The notes below the pieces were generated by a model, which worked only from the letters and a program-made list of their open reading frames with translations, was not told the origin of the DNA and did not search any database. 64,000 nt of DNA from Mucilaginibacter cryoferens (GTDB taxonomy: Bacteria; Bacteroidota; Bacteroidia; Sphingobacteriales; Sphingobacteriaceae). Shown in pieces: positions 57,119 through 64,000 of the stretch (positions are counted from its first letter, which is position 1; every line of letters begins with the position of its first letter). A program made the translations under genes and the position numbers. The stretch is taken from the NCBI RefSeq assembly GCF_014205845.1, contig NZ_JACHCR010000025.1:53104-117103 (forward strand), written 5' to 3'.

Positions 57119-59047
57119 TTATTCTTTATTGTCGTCGCTGTTATAAGCTTCTCTTTTGGCATCTTCGATCCGTTTTTTAAACTCGGGGCTGTTGGTATAT
57201 TCTCTTAGTTTTTTACTTGCCGCCCTTAACTGGGCTTTTGTTTGTTTAATCTGCGCATTGTCCTGATAGTCACGCATTTGCTGGCTAAGTTTCCTCATCT
57301 CCTGCTTTTGCTCTTCCATAGCAGGGCTGCGGTAGGCCCTTCTTAGGCTATCGCCCATCATCCTCAATTCATCCCGTTTTTTACGAAACTCCGGCGAATC
57401 AAAGTGGCTACGCATTTCTTCGCCCATCTTTTTAAGCTGCTCGGCCTGTTCTTTTATCTCCGGCGATACTTTGCTTTGCAGTTCGTCCTGGTATTTTTTG
57501 TAGTTCTCATCTTTTATGTCATTATTGTATTCCTTTTTGATGCCATATTTTTTTCTGAGTGCTTCATTCATACTTTTAAACTCGGGGCTGCTGTAATACG
57601 CACCTATCTTTTCGCCCATTTTACCCATTTGCTCTCCTATTTTAGTAGTTTCGCTGGTTTCACCCCAGTTTTTCTGAAAATCTTCGGATGCTTTTTGTTG
57701 TTCTTCCTGTATTCTCTTCAGTTCGGGACTATTGTAAAATTTCTCCATCGCCTCGCCTTTTTCTTCCAACTGCTTTTGCTGCTCTTTAAATTCGGGGCTA
57801 TCGTAGTATTTGCTAACCTGCTCTGCATATTTATCAACTTCGGCGCTTAATCTGTTTAGCTCTTTGTCATCGAAATTGTTGTAACGGGCTTCGGCTAGTT
57901 GCTTTTTTCTGAGGGCTGTTTTGGCAGTTATAACCTTTTTAACCTTAACTACTTTTTTGTGTGTAGTATCGGTAAGGATGGCCTTTAACGCGGTAGGGTA
58001 AACTATTTTTACTTTTTTGATAGAAATTTTACCATTGGCTATGGTAGGGTTTAGCCAGGCCACGCTGCTGATGCTGGCTGTTATTATTGCAAGGGCCACT
58101 AAAAGGTGGCGTATGTTGCCTATGGGTTTTTGCGGTTTCATAATTCTTTCAATTCTGTTTAATAAATGATGTTTTTTACCGGTTGCGGCAAGTGCCATTT
58201 GCAGGTTTACCTGCCTTGTTTGCTCCAGCTTTAATAGTGCATGCGCATACACTAAGGGTTGGGCGGTTGTTTGTACTACCAGGTCGTCGCACCGGTTTTC
58301 GCGTTCCTGGTTTATTATCCTGTTAATTAATTGGGCAAAGGGATTAAAGAAAAGTAGTATGCTTATAAACTGCTGCACCAGGTTAAGCAGGTAATCGTTA
58401 CGCTTAATGTGCGATAGCTCGTGTAATAAAATAGCTTTTATTTCTTCGGCAGATAAGTGTGTCGTTAGTGAAATAGGTAATAATATAATGGGACTAAAAA
58501 AGCCGATCATGCAAGGTACATCAACATAGCGGCTAATATTTACGCTTACATATTTGGTAATGTGTAATTGCTGGCAAAAAGCATCAACATAATCCTGCAT
58601 CCTGTCAGATGGTATCATGGTGCGCTTAATGTGGTTTATCCGTTGCCAGTTTATGGCCATACTTAACATATTAAAGGTAAGGCCTATAAAGTATATGGCA
58701 GATATATAGGGCAGGTAGCCCTCAATTACATAATTATAATAGGCAGATGCAACCGGATGAGCAAAATGATTTAACGGAAATACGAAGTGTGGTAATAAAG
58801 CCGGCGCGGTGGCTGCCGATAGGTTAACCCAAACATGGGCCTGCATCTGGCTTACAAATGTGTACACAAACCATGTGGTTATGGCAAGCATAGCAGCCAT
58901 AGCCCAGTTGTGCTTTTTTATTGATGACATTGATGGCGCGCAGGTAAACACCAGGCGCAGTACAAACCAAACCAATAAACCCTGCCATAACGAGTGGATA
59001 ATAGTGATACCCAAAACCTGACTTATATTATAGAATACGCTTTCCAT
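57119..59047 (-). CDS. BlaR1-type M56 metallopeptidase with a 23-residue repeat array
   Basis: A 642-residue membrane protein. Four or so helices (about residues 11-30, 46-63, 108-132 and 221-245) surround the zinc site HELSH (209-213), and a last helix is at 314-332. This is the M56 half of BlaR1/MecR1. The extracellular penicillin-binding sensor of BlaR1 is missing. Instead, residues ~394-642 are about ten units of 23 residues, most starting S-P-E-F-K (at 417, 440, 487, 528, 551, 574 and 620; degenerate units at 394, 463 and 597), with a charged coiled-coil-like pattern. The protease would cleave the BlaI-type repressor encoded 6 bases upstream. What the repeats sense is unknown. Confidence 0.9.
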   Translation of the reverse strand: MESVFYNISQVLGITIIHSLWQGLLVWFVLRLVFTCAPSMSSIKKHNWAMAAMLAITTWFVYTFVSQMQAHVWVNLSAATAPALLPHFVFPLNHFAHPVASAYYNYVIEGYLPYISAIYFIGLTFNMLSMAINWQRINHIKRTMIPSDRMQDYVDAFCQQLHITKYVSVNISRYVDVPCMIGFFSPIILLPISLTTHLSAEEIKAILLHELSHIKRNDYLLNLVQQFISILLFFNPFAQLINRIINQERENRCDDLVVQTTAQPLVYAHALLKLEQTRQVNLQMALAATGKKHHLLNRIERIMKPQKPIGNIRHLLVALAIITASISSVAWLNPTIANGKISIKKVKIVYPTALKAILTDTTHKKVVKVKKVITAKTALRKKQLAEARYNNFDDKELNRLSAEVDKYAEQVSKYYDSPEFKEQQKQLEEKGEAMEKFYNSPELKRIQEEQQKASEDFQKNWGETSETTKIGEQMGKMGEKIGAYYSSPEFKSMNEALRKKYGIKKEYNNDIKDENYKKYQDELQSKVSPEIKEQAEQLKKMGEEMRSHFDSPEFRKKRDELRMMGDSLRRAYRSPAMEEQKQEMRKLSQQMRDYQDNAQIKQTKAQLRAASKKLREYTNSPEFKKRIEDAKREAYNSDDNKE

Positions 59048-59053
59048 AACGTT

Positions 59054-59431
59054 TTATTTTTTATGCTGATCAAACTGGTTTAAAAAATCCTTAATAGCAT
59101 CTATCTCATCTTTTGATGCCCGGTGCTGCCCAAGTGCCTGTATCACCAGATCTGATGTGGAGCCTTTAAATACAGTAGACAATATTTTGTCCAAAGCGTT
59201 GCTTTGTGCCTGTTCCTGGCTAAATAAAGCTTTGTATAAATGCGTTTTTGAAGTAGTATCGCGCTCAACCATACCTTTATCGTGCATTATCTGCATCAGT
59301 TTTAGGGTAGTAGTGTAACCGGCATCTTTGGTTTTAGCCAATATTTCGTGCACATCGCGCACTGTACATTGGCCCATTCTCCAGATCACCTGTAAAATTT
59401 CGAGCTCGCTCTCTGTTGGTCTTATATCCAT
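59054..59431 (-). CDS. BlaI/MecI/CopY family repressor
   Basis: A 125-residue winged-helix repressor (PTESELEILQVIWRMGQCTV, then KTKDAGYTTTLKLMQIMHD, the recognition region). It pairs with the M56 protease gene 6 bases downstream, as in bla/mec systems, where protease cleavage inactivates the repressor. Two dyads (TACGAATTTCTTCGTA and TACGATAGATTTCGTA) stand upstream, suggesting autoregulation. The start is ATG at 59431. Confidence 0.93.
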   Translation of the reverse strand: MDIRPTESELEILQVIWRMGQCTVRDVHEILAKTKDAGYTTTLKLMQIMHDKGMVERDTTSKTHLYKALFSQEQAQSNALDKILSTVFKGSTSDLVIQALGQHRASKDEIDAIKDFLNQFDQHKK

Positions 59432-59441
59432 TTTATCTTAA

Positions 59442-59457
59442 TACGAATTTCTTCGTA
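59442..59457. promoter_or_regulatory. candidate BlaI operator 1
   Basis: TACGAATTTCTTCGTA: outer arms TACGAA and TTCGTA are perfect reverse complements around 4 bases. It lies 11 bases upstream of the repressor start codon. Confidence 0.6.
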
Positions 59458-59465
59458 CAAATATC

Positions 59466-59481
59466 TACGATAGATTTCGTA
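59466..59481. promoter_or_regulatory. candidate BlaI operator 2
   Basis: TACGATAGATTTCGTA: arms TACGA and TCGTA are reverse complements around 6 bases. Its centre is 24 bases from that of operator 1. A TATTTG sequence on the minus strand (59463-59458) sits between the two, where a promoter -7 box would be. Confidence 0.6.
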
Positions 59482-59872
59482 TATGCAAGAGTTTTGTGAA
59501 AATTATTTTTAAGTGCCTGATGGTTAGTAGCACGTAATGAGTATCAGGTGTCAAGTTTTTTTGATTGGGTGGAGGGATTTTGTCTGAAATTAGAATTAAA
59601 GAATAAGCAGAATTAGGAAAGTGGCATTCTGGTAATTACAAAACGCTGAAAATTCTGATTCAGGCAAATGTTCGTGTTAGGGATTGCAGCGAATACCGGC
59701 CATGTGGCTAATGCCTGTGTAGTATAAGCGTAAAGCCCGGGCCGTAGGCAACACCATTGTTAAGGAAGGGAGCAAGGATAAAAGGAACAAGGAACAAGGA
59801 CAAAGAAGTGTTGTGTGAATAAAGATAAAAGAACAAGGATACAGAAATATCTAAATAGGCCAATCAAAAACT
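59482..59872. other. 391-base repeat-rich gap upstream of the BlaI gene
   Basis: No gene. I see a degenerate copy of the GTATCAAGTAG element (about 59520-59560), an AGCCCGGGCC-containing block (59690-59750) of the kind that recurs in Mucilaginibacter-like genomes, and a GGAACAAGGA-type purine-rich tandem (59761-59850). The last bases belong to the C-rich palindrome at 59873. Confidence 0.5.
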
Positions 59873-59897
59873 CCCCCTTCAGGGGGCCGGGGGGCTT
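59873..59897. repeat. C-rich palindrome at the porD stop
   Basis: CCCCC-TTCA-GGGGG (59873-59886), followed by CCGGGGGGC up to 59895; the DUF4835 stop codon is at 59898-59900. One of the C-rich element family. Confidence 0.65.
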
Positions 59898-60788
59898 CTA
59901 TTTCAAAGCCTGGTACTTATTTCCGTTAGCCGGATCTGTTTGTAATAACAAATTCATGGCCTGTACCCGTTCCTGCGGATCTGCTTTGCTGTACAGCGAA
60001 ACCAACTCATCACTTTTAGCAGTATAAAATACTAATGGAAACATAGAGCCAACCCGTTGCCGGTCTATCTGCTGTAGGTCTGGCAAAAGGGCGGTAATAG
60101 CTTTGCGGCCTTTGCTGGTATTGTCGGCCATAACATCCAATCCGTTACGATGGTAGTCATACATAAAACTACGCAGGGGGCCATAAAGCTTATTATTTAG
60201 GTTTTCGGATAGCCAGTAACGGTTAATACTGCCATCAAAAGCTTTCCAGCCCTTGTATGATCCGGCTTGTGCGTTGGTTACTACTGTTTGCGCGTTGGCA
60301 AAGTAGGGGGTGCCACCATAGCGCGAAAAACTATCATAATCTACTCCCACAATAATATAAGCGTAAAACGCCATAACCGAACTTAGATTACTTTGAAAAT
60401 TTTGATCGCTATAGTCAATTGTTTGACCTTCATTATAGGTAAAATCAACATCACGGTCGTTAATGTTCAACAAGGTAGAACTGTACGACGAGCCATAAAC
60501 AGGCCTGGACGATTGTACCTGCAGTTCTGCGCTAAAGGTGTTGCCGCCATCCCAGTTGGTAACGTTCAATACAAAATTGCAATCAATGCGTTCTTGTGGC
60601 AAAATAGCATCGGCACTCCATTTACGTCCGTTCAAAAAATCCTTCATGGCGGTTTCCAGCGTCTGGAATATCCGCTTATTGCTCACCTGTATTTTTGGCG
60701 AAACCACAGATACGCGCGCGTTCAGATCCTGCGCGGCAGCGCTAAAGCCTAAAAAAATCAATAGGGTGTAAAGGATTATTGTTCTCAT
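59898..60788 (-). CDS. porD: type IX secretion system protein PorD (DUF4835)
   Basis: A 296-residue protein with a signal peptide (MRTIILYTLLIFLGFSAAAQ). The body (LNARVSVVSPKIQVSNKRIF, RKWSADAILPQERIDCNFVL, YAYIIVGVDYDSFSRYGGTP) matches DUF4835, called PorD in the type IX system. It is a periplasmic/outer-membrane associated component of unknown exact role. Its ATG overlaps the coaBC stop (ATGA, 60785-60788), so it follows coaBC on the same transcript. With sprA at 2269 it shows a T9SS in this organism. Confidence 0.9.
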   Translation of the reverse strand: MRTIILYTLLIFLGFSAAAQDLNARVSVVSPKIQVSNKRIFQTLETAMKDFLNGRKWSADAILPQERIDCNFVLNVTNWDGGNTFSAELQVQSSRPVYGSSYSSTLLNINDRDVDFTYNEGQTIDYSDQNFQSNLSSVMAFYAYIIVGVDYDSFSRYGGTPYFANAQTVVTNAQAGSYKGWKAFDGSINRYWLSENLNNKLYGPLRSFMYDYHRNGLDVMADNTSKGRKAITALLPDLQQIDRQRVGSMFPLVFYTAKSDELVSLYSKADPQERVQAMNLLLQTDPANGNKYQALK

Positions 60789-61987
60789 CCGTTTATTAGT
60801 TGTGCAACTTTAAGACAAATATCATACGCTACGGCGTCTTTACTTTTAAGTTCAAAGGTTGTTTTTTGCAGGTCGCGGTCAATAATGGTAATCTTATTGG
60901 TATCCTTTCTAAAACCAGCTCCCGCATCATTTAACGAATTTAGCACAATAAAATCCAAATTCTTCTTTTGCAGCTTGGTTATTGCATTCATTTCTTCGTC
61001 GTTGGTCTCCAACGCAAAGCCAACCAATAGCTGTCCTGTGGTTTTCTGTTCACCCAGGGTTTTCAGAATATCTGTTGTAGCAGTAAGTTCGATGTTAAAG
61101 CCTGCATCTTTTTTCTTGATCTTTTGCTGCGCGATGTGTGCGGGGGTATAATCGGCTACAGCGGCGCTCATAATGCACACTTTTGTGTTTTTATAATGAG
61201 CGAGGCAGGCATCCAGCATTTGGGCGGCAGATGTTACATCAATACGTTTAACAGATTTTTGTTTGCTTACCTGCGCGGAAGGACCGCTTATTAAGATAAC
61301 ATCGGCGCCCATCTTAGCCAATTCATCGGCAATAGCAAAGCCCATTTTGCCCGACGAATGATTGCCGATAAACCTTACCGGGTCTATAGCCTCATAGGTG
61401 GGGCCCGCGGTAACCATAACCTTATGGCCGGCTAAAAGGAGTTTTTTTTTTTGTTCCGAAGATAGAAAATCAACAATTTCTTCCGGTTCGGCTAATCTGC
61501 CTTCGCCATAGAGACCACTGGCGAGTTCGCCGTTGCCTGGGGCTATCATTACATTGCCAAAAGACTGTAGCTTGTCAACATTTAGGCGCGTTGCCGGGTG
61601 CAACCACATATCCAGATCCATAGCCGGGGCAAAATACACCGGGCATTTGGCCGATAGGTAAACCGCGCTCAGTAAATTATCGCAAAGGCCGTTAGCCATT
61701 TTTGCCAAAGTATTGGCAGTAGCAGGGGCAATAATAAGCATATCGGCCCAAAGGCCCAGTTCTACATGGTTATGCCATTCGCCGGTTTCGGTTTTATAAT
61801 AATTAACCAACACCGGCTTTTTAGATAAGGTAGCAAGTGTAAGCGGAGTTATAAAATTGACCGCATCGGGTGTCATCACTACCTGTACGTGGGCCCCGGC
61901 TTTAACTAATAACCTAACCAGTAAAGCCGATTTATAGGCAGCAATACTACCGCAAACTCCTAAAATGATGTTTTTACCTTCAAGCAT
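60785..61987 (-). CDS. coaBC: bifunctional phosphopantothenoylcysteine decarboxylase/phosphopantothenate synthase CoaBC
   Basis: A 400-residue two-domain enzyme of coenzyme A synthesis. The CoaC flavoprotein part starts GKNIILGVCGSIAAYKSALL, with the active-site motif HNHVELGLWADMLIIAPATA and APAMDLDMW. The CoaB part follows with VMVTAGPTYEAIDPVRFIGN, SSGKMG and KKKDAGFNIE. Start ATG at 61987, directly after a C-rich repeat. Its stop overlaps porD. Confidence 0.96.
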   Translation of the reverse strand: MLEGKNIILGVCGSIAAYKSALLVRLLVKAGAHVQVVMTPDAVNFITPLTLATLSKKPVLVNYYKTETGEWHNHVELGLWADMLIIAPATANTLAKMANGLCDNLLSAVYLSAKCPVYFAPAMDLDMWLHPATRLNVDKLQSFGNVMIAPGNGELASGLYGEGRLAEPEEIVDFLSSEQKKKLLLAGHKVMVTAGPTYEAIDPVRFIGNHSSGKMGFAIADELAKMGADVILISGPSAQVSKQKSVKRIDVTSAAQMLDACLAHYKNTKVCIMSAAVADYTPAHIAQQKIKKKDAGFNIELTATTDILKTLGEQKTTGQLLVGFALETNDEEMNAITKLQKKNLDFIVLNSLNDAGAGFRKDTNKITIIDRDLQKTTFELKSKDAVAYDICLKVAQLING

Positions 61988-61990
61988 AAG

Positions 61991-62103
61991 CCCCCTAGCC
62001 CCCTGAAGGGGGAATGATAATAAATTTAAAAATAAACAAAAAAACTCCCAATAGGGAGTTTTTAATTCTTTAACCTTTGCTCCCCTTTCAGGGCGCCGGG
62101 GCC
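61991..62103. repeat. C-rich palindromic element between rpoZ and coaBC
   Basis: Left part GCCCCCT-AGCCCCC-TGAA-GGGGG (61990-62012) and right part CCCCTTTCAGGG, then CGCCGGGG (62082-62102), bracket an AT-rich centre and a terminator hairpin. The element lies between the coaBC start (61987) and the rpoZ stop (62105-62107), filling the gap. Confidence 0.7.
62041..62063 (-). terminator. terminator after rpoZ
   Basis: Stem AAAACTCCC (62041-62049) and GGGAGTTTT (62054-62062) with loop AATA; on the minus strand T-rich sequence follows. A good intrinsic terminator for the bamD-rpoZ transcript, which means coaBC has its own promoter or relies on read-through. Confidence 0.8.
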
Positions 62104-62104
62104 A

Positions 62105-62437
62105 CTATACTTCTTTAGCCGGATTACGGTAGTAAACCTTGTCATCTAAAAACTCCTGAACTGCAACCAACGATGGTTTAGGCAATTTTTCGTAGTATTT
62201 AGAGATCTCAATTTGCTCACGGTTTTCAAAAACCTCTTCCAGGTTATCGTTTGATGATGCAAACTCAGAAAGTTTCTGATGTAATTCTTCTTTAATATTA
62301 TTTGATATCTGGTTCGCTCTTTTAGACATAATTACAAGCGACTCATATATGTTGTTGGTTTTAACGTCCAGCTCGCGCAAGTCGCGGGTTACAGTGCTGT
62401 TTGCTACTGCTGGTTTGTTGGTGTTATTAGCTGTCAT
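62105..62437 (-). CDS. rpoZ: DNA-directed RNA polymerase omega subunit
   Basis: A 110-residue protein of the Bacteroidota RpoZ/Rpb6 type (TVTRDLRELDVKTNNIYESL, VIMSKRANQISNNIKEELHQ). It stabilises the beta-prime subunit in the core enzyme. It lies 12 bases after the bamD stop; bamD-rpoZ-coaBC is an order I recall from other Bacteroidota. Confidence 0.9.
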   Translation of the reverse strand: MTANNTNKPAVANSTVTRDLRELDVKTNNIYESLVIMSKRANQISNNIKEELHQKLSEFASSNDNLEEVFENREQIEISKYYEKLPKPSLVAVQEFLDDKVYYRNPAKEV

Positions 62438-62449
62438 ATCTTAATTTTT

Positions 62450-63379
62450 TTAATATGGTATTTTCTGATCCTGATTCTTTTCTGAAGGTGGCTGTTGCGT
62501 TTTCAACGTATCTTTCTTAGCTAATTTTTTAGCCAGTTTATCATCTGCCAAAGCTTCGGCCATTACACGTTTTGTATCGGCTATGCCAGTTTGGCTATTT
62601 TTCTTGAGTACTGCAACTTCATGAGCATATTTACTCGCAGTAAACTTGTCGGTAAACTGATCGGCATAGGTAATAGTCTGCTCATAACGCTCCTGTTGTT
62701 TGTATTCTAAACTATGGTCGGCGTACGCGTATTGGGCTTTTACAGTTAAATACTCAATTTCCTCACCGTATTTAGTATCAGGGTAATCGCGCAGTACATT
62801 GTTAAATGCAATTACAGCTGATTGAAAATCGCCAATAGTTAAATACAACTTAGAATTTTCGTAAGCCTTTTGCTCCAGCTTATCGCGCAAATTCTGTATT
62901 AGCTTACTTGCTTCGGTAACACGGTCGCTTTTTGGATATAAGTTAATAAACAACTGAAGTGTTTCAATAGCCTTTAAGGTGTTGTCCTGGTCAAGCGAGA
63001 AATTTGGCGAATCCAAGTAGTAGCAATAAGCCGAAAAGAAGCGGCACTCTTCTGCTCTTGGGCTCGATGGATAAGTATCAGCAAAGGTTTTAAAGTGAAA
63101 CCTGGCCGATGTATAATCTTTCAGCTTATAGTTGGTGAAGGCATAGTAATAAAACAAGTCTTCGGCAGCACTACGGCCACGGTAACGCTCAACCAGTACA
63201 TCAAATAAACCAAGTGCTTTTTCGTACTCCTGTTTATTATAGTACTTGATCGCTTCCTGGTACTTTTTGGCGTAATCGTTACTTGCCTTTAACTTTTCGT
63301 ATTTGCTTTTACAACTTCCCAGTGTAATAATCAACAGGGCTAAAACACAGGCGAATAACGTTAGTTGTTTTTTAAACAT
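62450..63379 (-). CDS. bamD: outer membrane assembly lipoprotein BamD
   Basis: A 309-residue lipoprotein. The lipobox ends in TLGSC (Cys23). A TPR-like body (KLKASNDYAKKYQEAIKYYN, ALGLFDVLVERYRGRSAAED, and so on) matches BamD/YfiO, which with BamA folds outer-membrane proteins. It is longer than E. coli BamD (245) by a C-terminal extension ending in a Lys/Gln-rich tail. Start ATG at 63379 with a promoter box 5 bases upstream. First gene of the bamD-rpoZ unit. Confidence 0.93.
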   Translation of the reverse strand: MFKKQLTLFACVLALLIITLGSCKSKYEKLKASNDYAKKYQEAIKYYNKQEYEKALGLFDVLVERYRGRSAAEDLFYYYAFTNYKLKDYTSARFHFKTFADTYPSSPRAEECRFFSAYCYYLDSPNFSLDQDNTLKAIETLQLFINLYPKSDRVTEASKLIQNLRDKLEQKAYENSKLYLTIGDFQSAVIAFNNVLRDYPDTKYGEEIEYLTVKAQYAYADHSLEYKQQERYEQTITYADQFTDKFTASKYAHEVAVLKKNSQTGIADTKRVMAEALADDKLAKKLAKKDTLKTQQPPSEKNQDQKIPY

Positions 63380-63383
63380 TTTG

Positions 63384-63391
63384 CAAAGATA
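63384..63391 (-). promoter_or_regulatory. promoter of bamD; leaderless mRNA expected
   Basis: TATCTTTG on the minus strand matches TAnnTTTG, with TTG at 63414-63412 and a 20-base spacer. The ATG (63379) lies 4 bases after the box, so the mRNA should have almost no leader. Confidence 0.6.
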
Positions 63392-63976
63392 GGTGATTAT
63401 TATAAATCAGTCAATTATTTATTTGGGTGCTAATATATAACGTGTTTAGTGCTCCTTATATATATAAGGTACGCATTTAACATCTTTTAACTTATAGGGT
63501 ATTTTGTGCCGGTAGTATGGGCAAGCCATTTACTGTTTATACTATATAATAGCAATAGCCGGTGTGTAAATATACGCAAAGCACCCAGCTGTTAATATAT
63601 GCTATATAGTGCAACCGTCATCTGGCGGCGAAACAACAAGGCGTTACTTTTTTTTGACGCTATATAGTATATGTATAGTTTAAAGTAGCTACCTTAATTA
63701 TTGACCCTGACCTTTTGACTCGTTCCTCTCGGCGTTGCCTCCGGGCCGCGTTAATGCTGTATTCACTAAGTAATGCGATGCAAATTCCAACTGAGCATAA
63801 AGTTAAGCTATCTATTTTAAATGAATAGTGTTGATACCCCCGGTAAATTAAGCAATCCAGCTATAAAACAGGAAAGGAAATCACCAGGTGTGAATTTTTT
63901 ACCGGTGATTATTAGCGCCTTATCTTTAATGATTAATTAAATGTATAAAACGGCTTGCGTGAGAGGATAAAGAGGC
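63392..63976. other. 585-base AT-rich region before the window end
   Basis: No gene. It has a 16-base perfect palindrome CCTTATATATATAAGG (63454-63469), GCTATATAGT twice (63601-63610 and 63659-63668), ACTATATAAT (63541-63550), and a GC-rich block near 63700-63755. It separates bamD from the promoter at 63977. Confidence 0.5.
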
Positions 63977-63984
63977 TACCTTTG
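63977..63984 (+). promoter_or_regulatory. strong promoter at the window end, possibly of an rRNA operon
   Basis: -7 box TACCTTTG, then CATCCCGCAAATAAGG, with TTG at 63955-63957 and a 19-base spacer: the best match to TTG-N19-21-TAnnTTTG in the window. The bases after the box resemble those I recall before 16S genes in Sphingobacteriaceae, but no rRNA sequence is present here. Confidence 0.55.
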
Positions 63985-64000
63985 CATCCCGCAAATAAGG

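Overview
The window looks like a chromosomal segment from a Bacteroidota member of the Sphingobacteriaceae, probably Mucilaginibacter or a close relative. The evidence is the type IX secretion proteins SprA and PorD (DUF4835), TAnnTTTG-type promoter boxes, ClpC without an obvious CtsR site, carboxypeptidase-regulatory and TonB-plug proteins, DUF4350/DUF4129/SpoIIM genes beside MoxR and DUF58, and many short interspersed palindromes. The genus is an inference. No phage, insertion sequence, CRISPR array or tRNA was seen.

Layout. 1-9.8 kb: end of a malic enzyme/phosphotransacetylase fusion, ruvA, sprA (T9SS translocon, 2344 aa) and a small membrane protein. 9.8-19.4 kb: an AsmA-like membrane protein, then miaB, a sigma-54 activator, lptE, a hypothetical protein, secG, groES and groEL, all on the plus strand. 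19.5-28.6 kb: mscS preceded by a small remnant of a related gene, then a minus-strand MoxR/DUF58/DUF4350/DUF4129/membrane/SpoIIM operon with a divergent RDD gene and two small membrane proteins. 28.7-33.2 kb: L-serine dehydratase, an SGNH-lipB-phosphopantetheinyl transferase operon, and dcd. 33.4-39.6 kb: two tandem paralogues joining MG2-like domains to a TonB plug with no barrel, and a secreted protein with an RGG-rich tail. 39.7-45.1 kb: clpS, a histidine phosphatase, ilvE, a frameshifted pseudogene, ettA and a carboxypeptidase-regulatory-domain protein. 45.8-54.2 kb: clpC, then an accessory-looking group (a lipoprotein with a papain-like C-terminus and two small secreted partners), another regulatory-domain protein, an SGNH hydrolase and a small lipoprotein. 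54.3-63.4 kb: fabI, recN, an M56/BlaI pair, porD, coaBC, rpoZ and bamD, all on the minus strand. The last 600 bp are AT-rich and end in a strong promoter that may serve an rRNA operon just outside the window.

Most of the window is core envelope and housekeeping biology: T9SS (SprA, PorD), outer-membrane assembly (LptE, BamD), secretion (SecG), chaperones and proteolysis (GroES/EL, ClpC, ClpS), lipid and cofactor metabolism (FabI, LipB, CoaBC) and DNA repair (RuvA, RecN).

The main non-routine observations are: (i) C-rich and GA-rich palindromes that sit against stop codons and appear to have entered miaB and recN in frame; (ii) a lipoprotein/papain-like module with two secreted partner genes; (iii) a BlaR1-like M56 protease whose sensor part is a run of about ten 23-residue repeats, with two dyad operators upstream of its BlaI repressor; (iv) plug-without-barrel paralogues; and (v) promoters placed so close to start codons that the mRNAs should be nearly leaderless.
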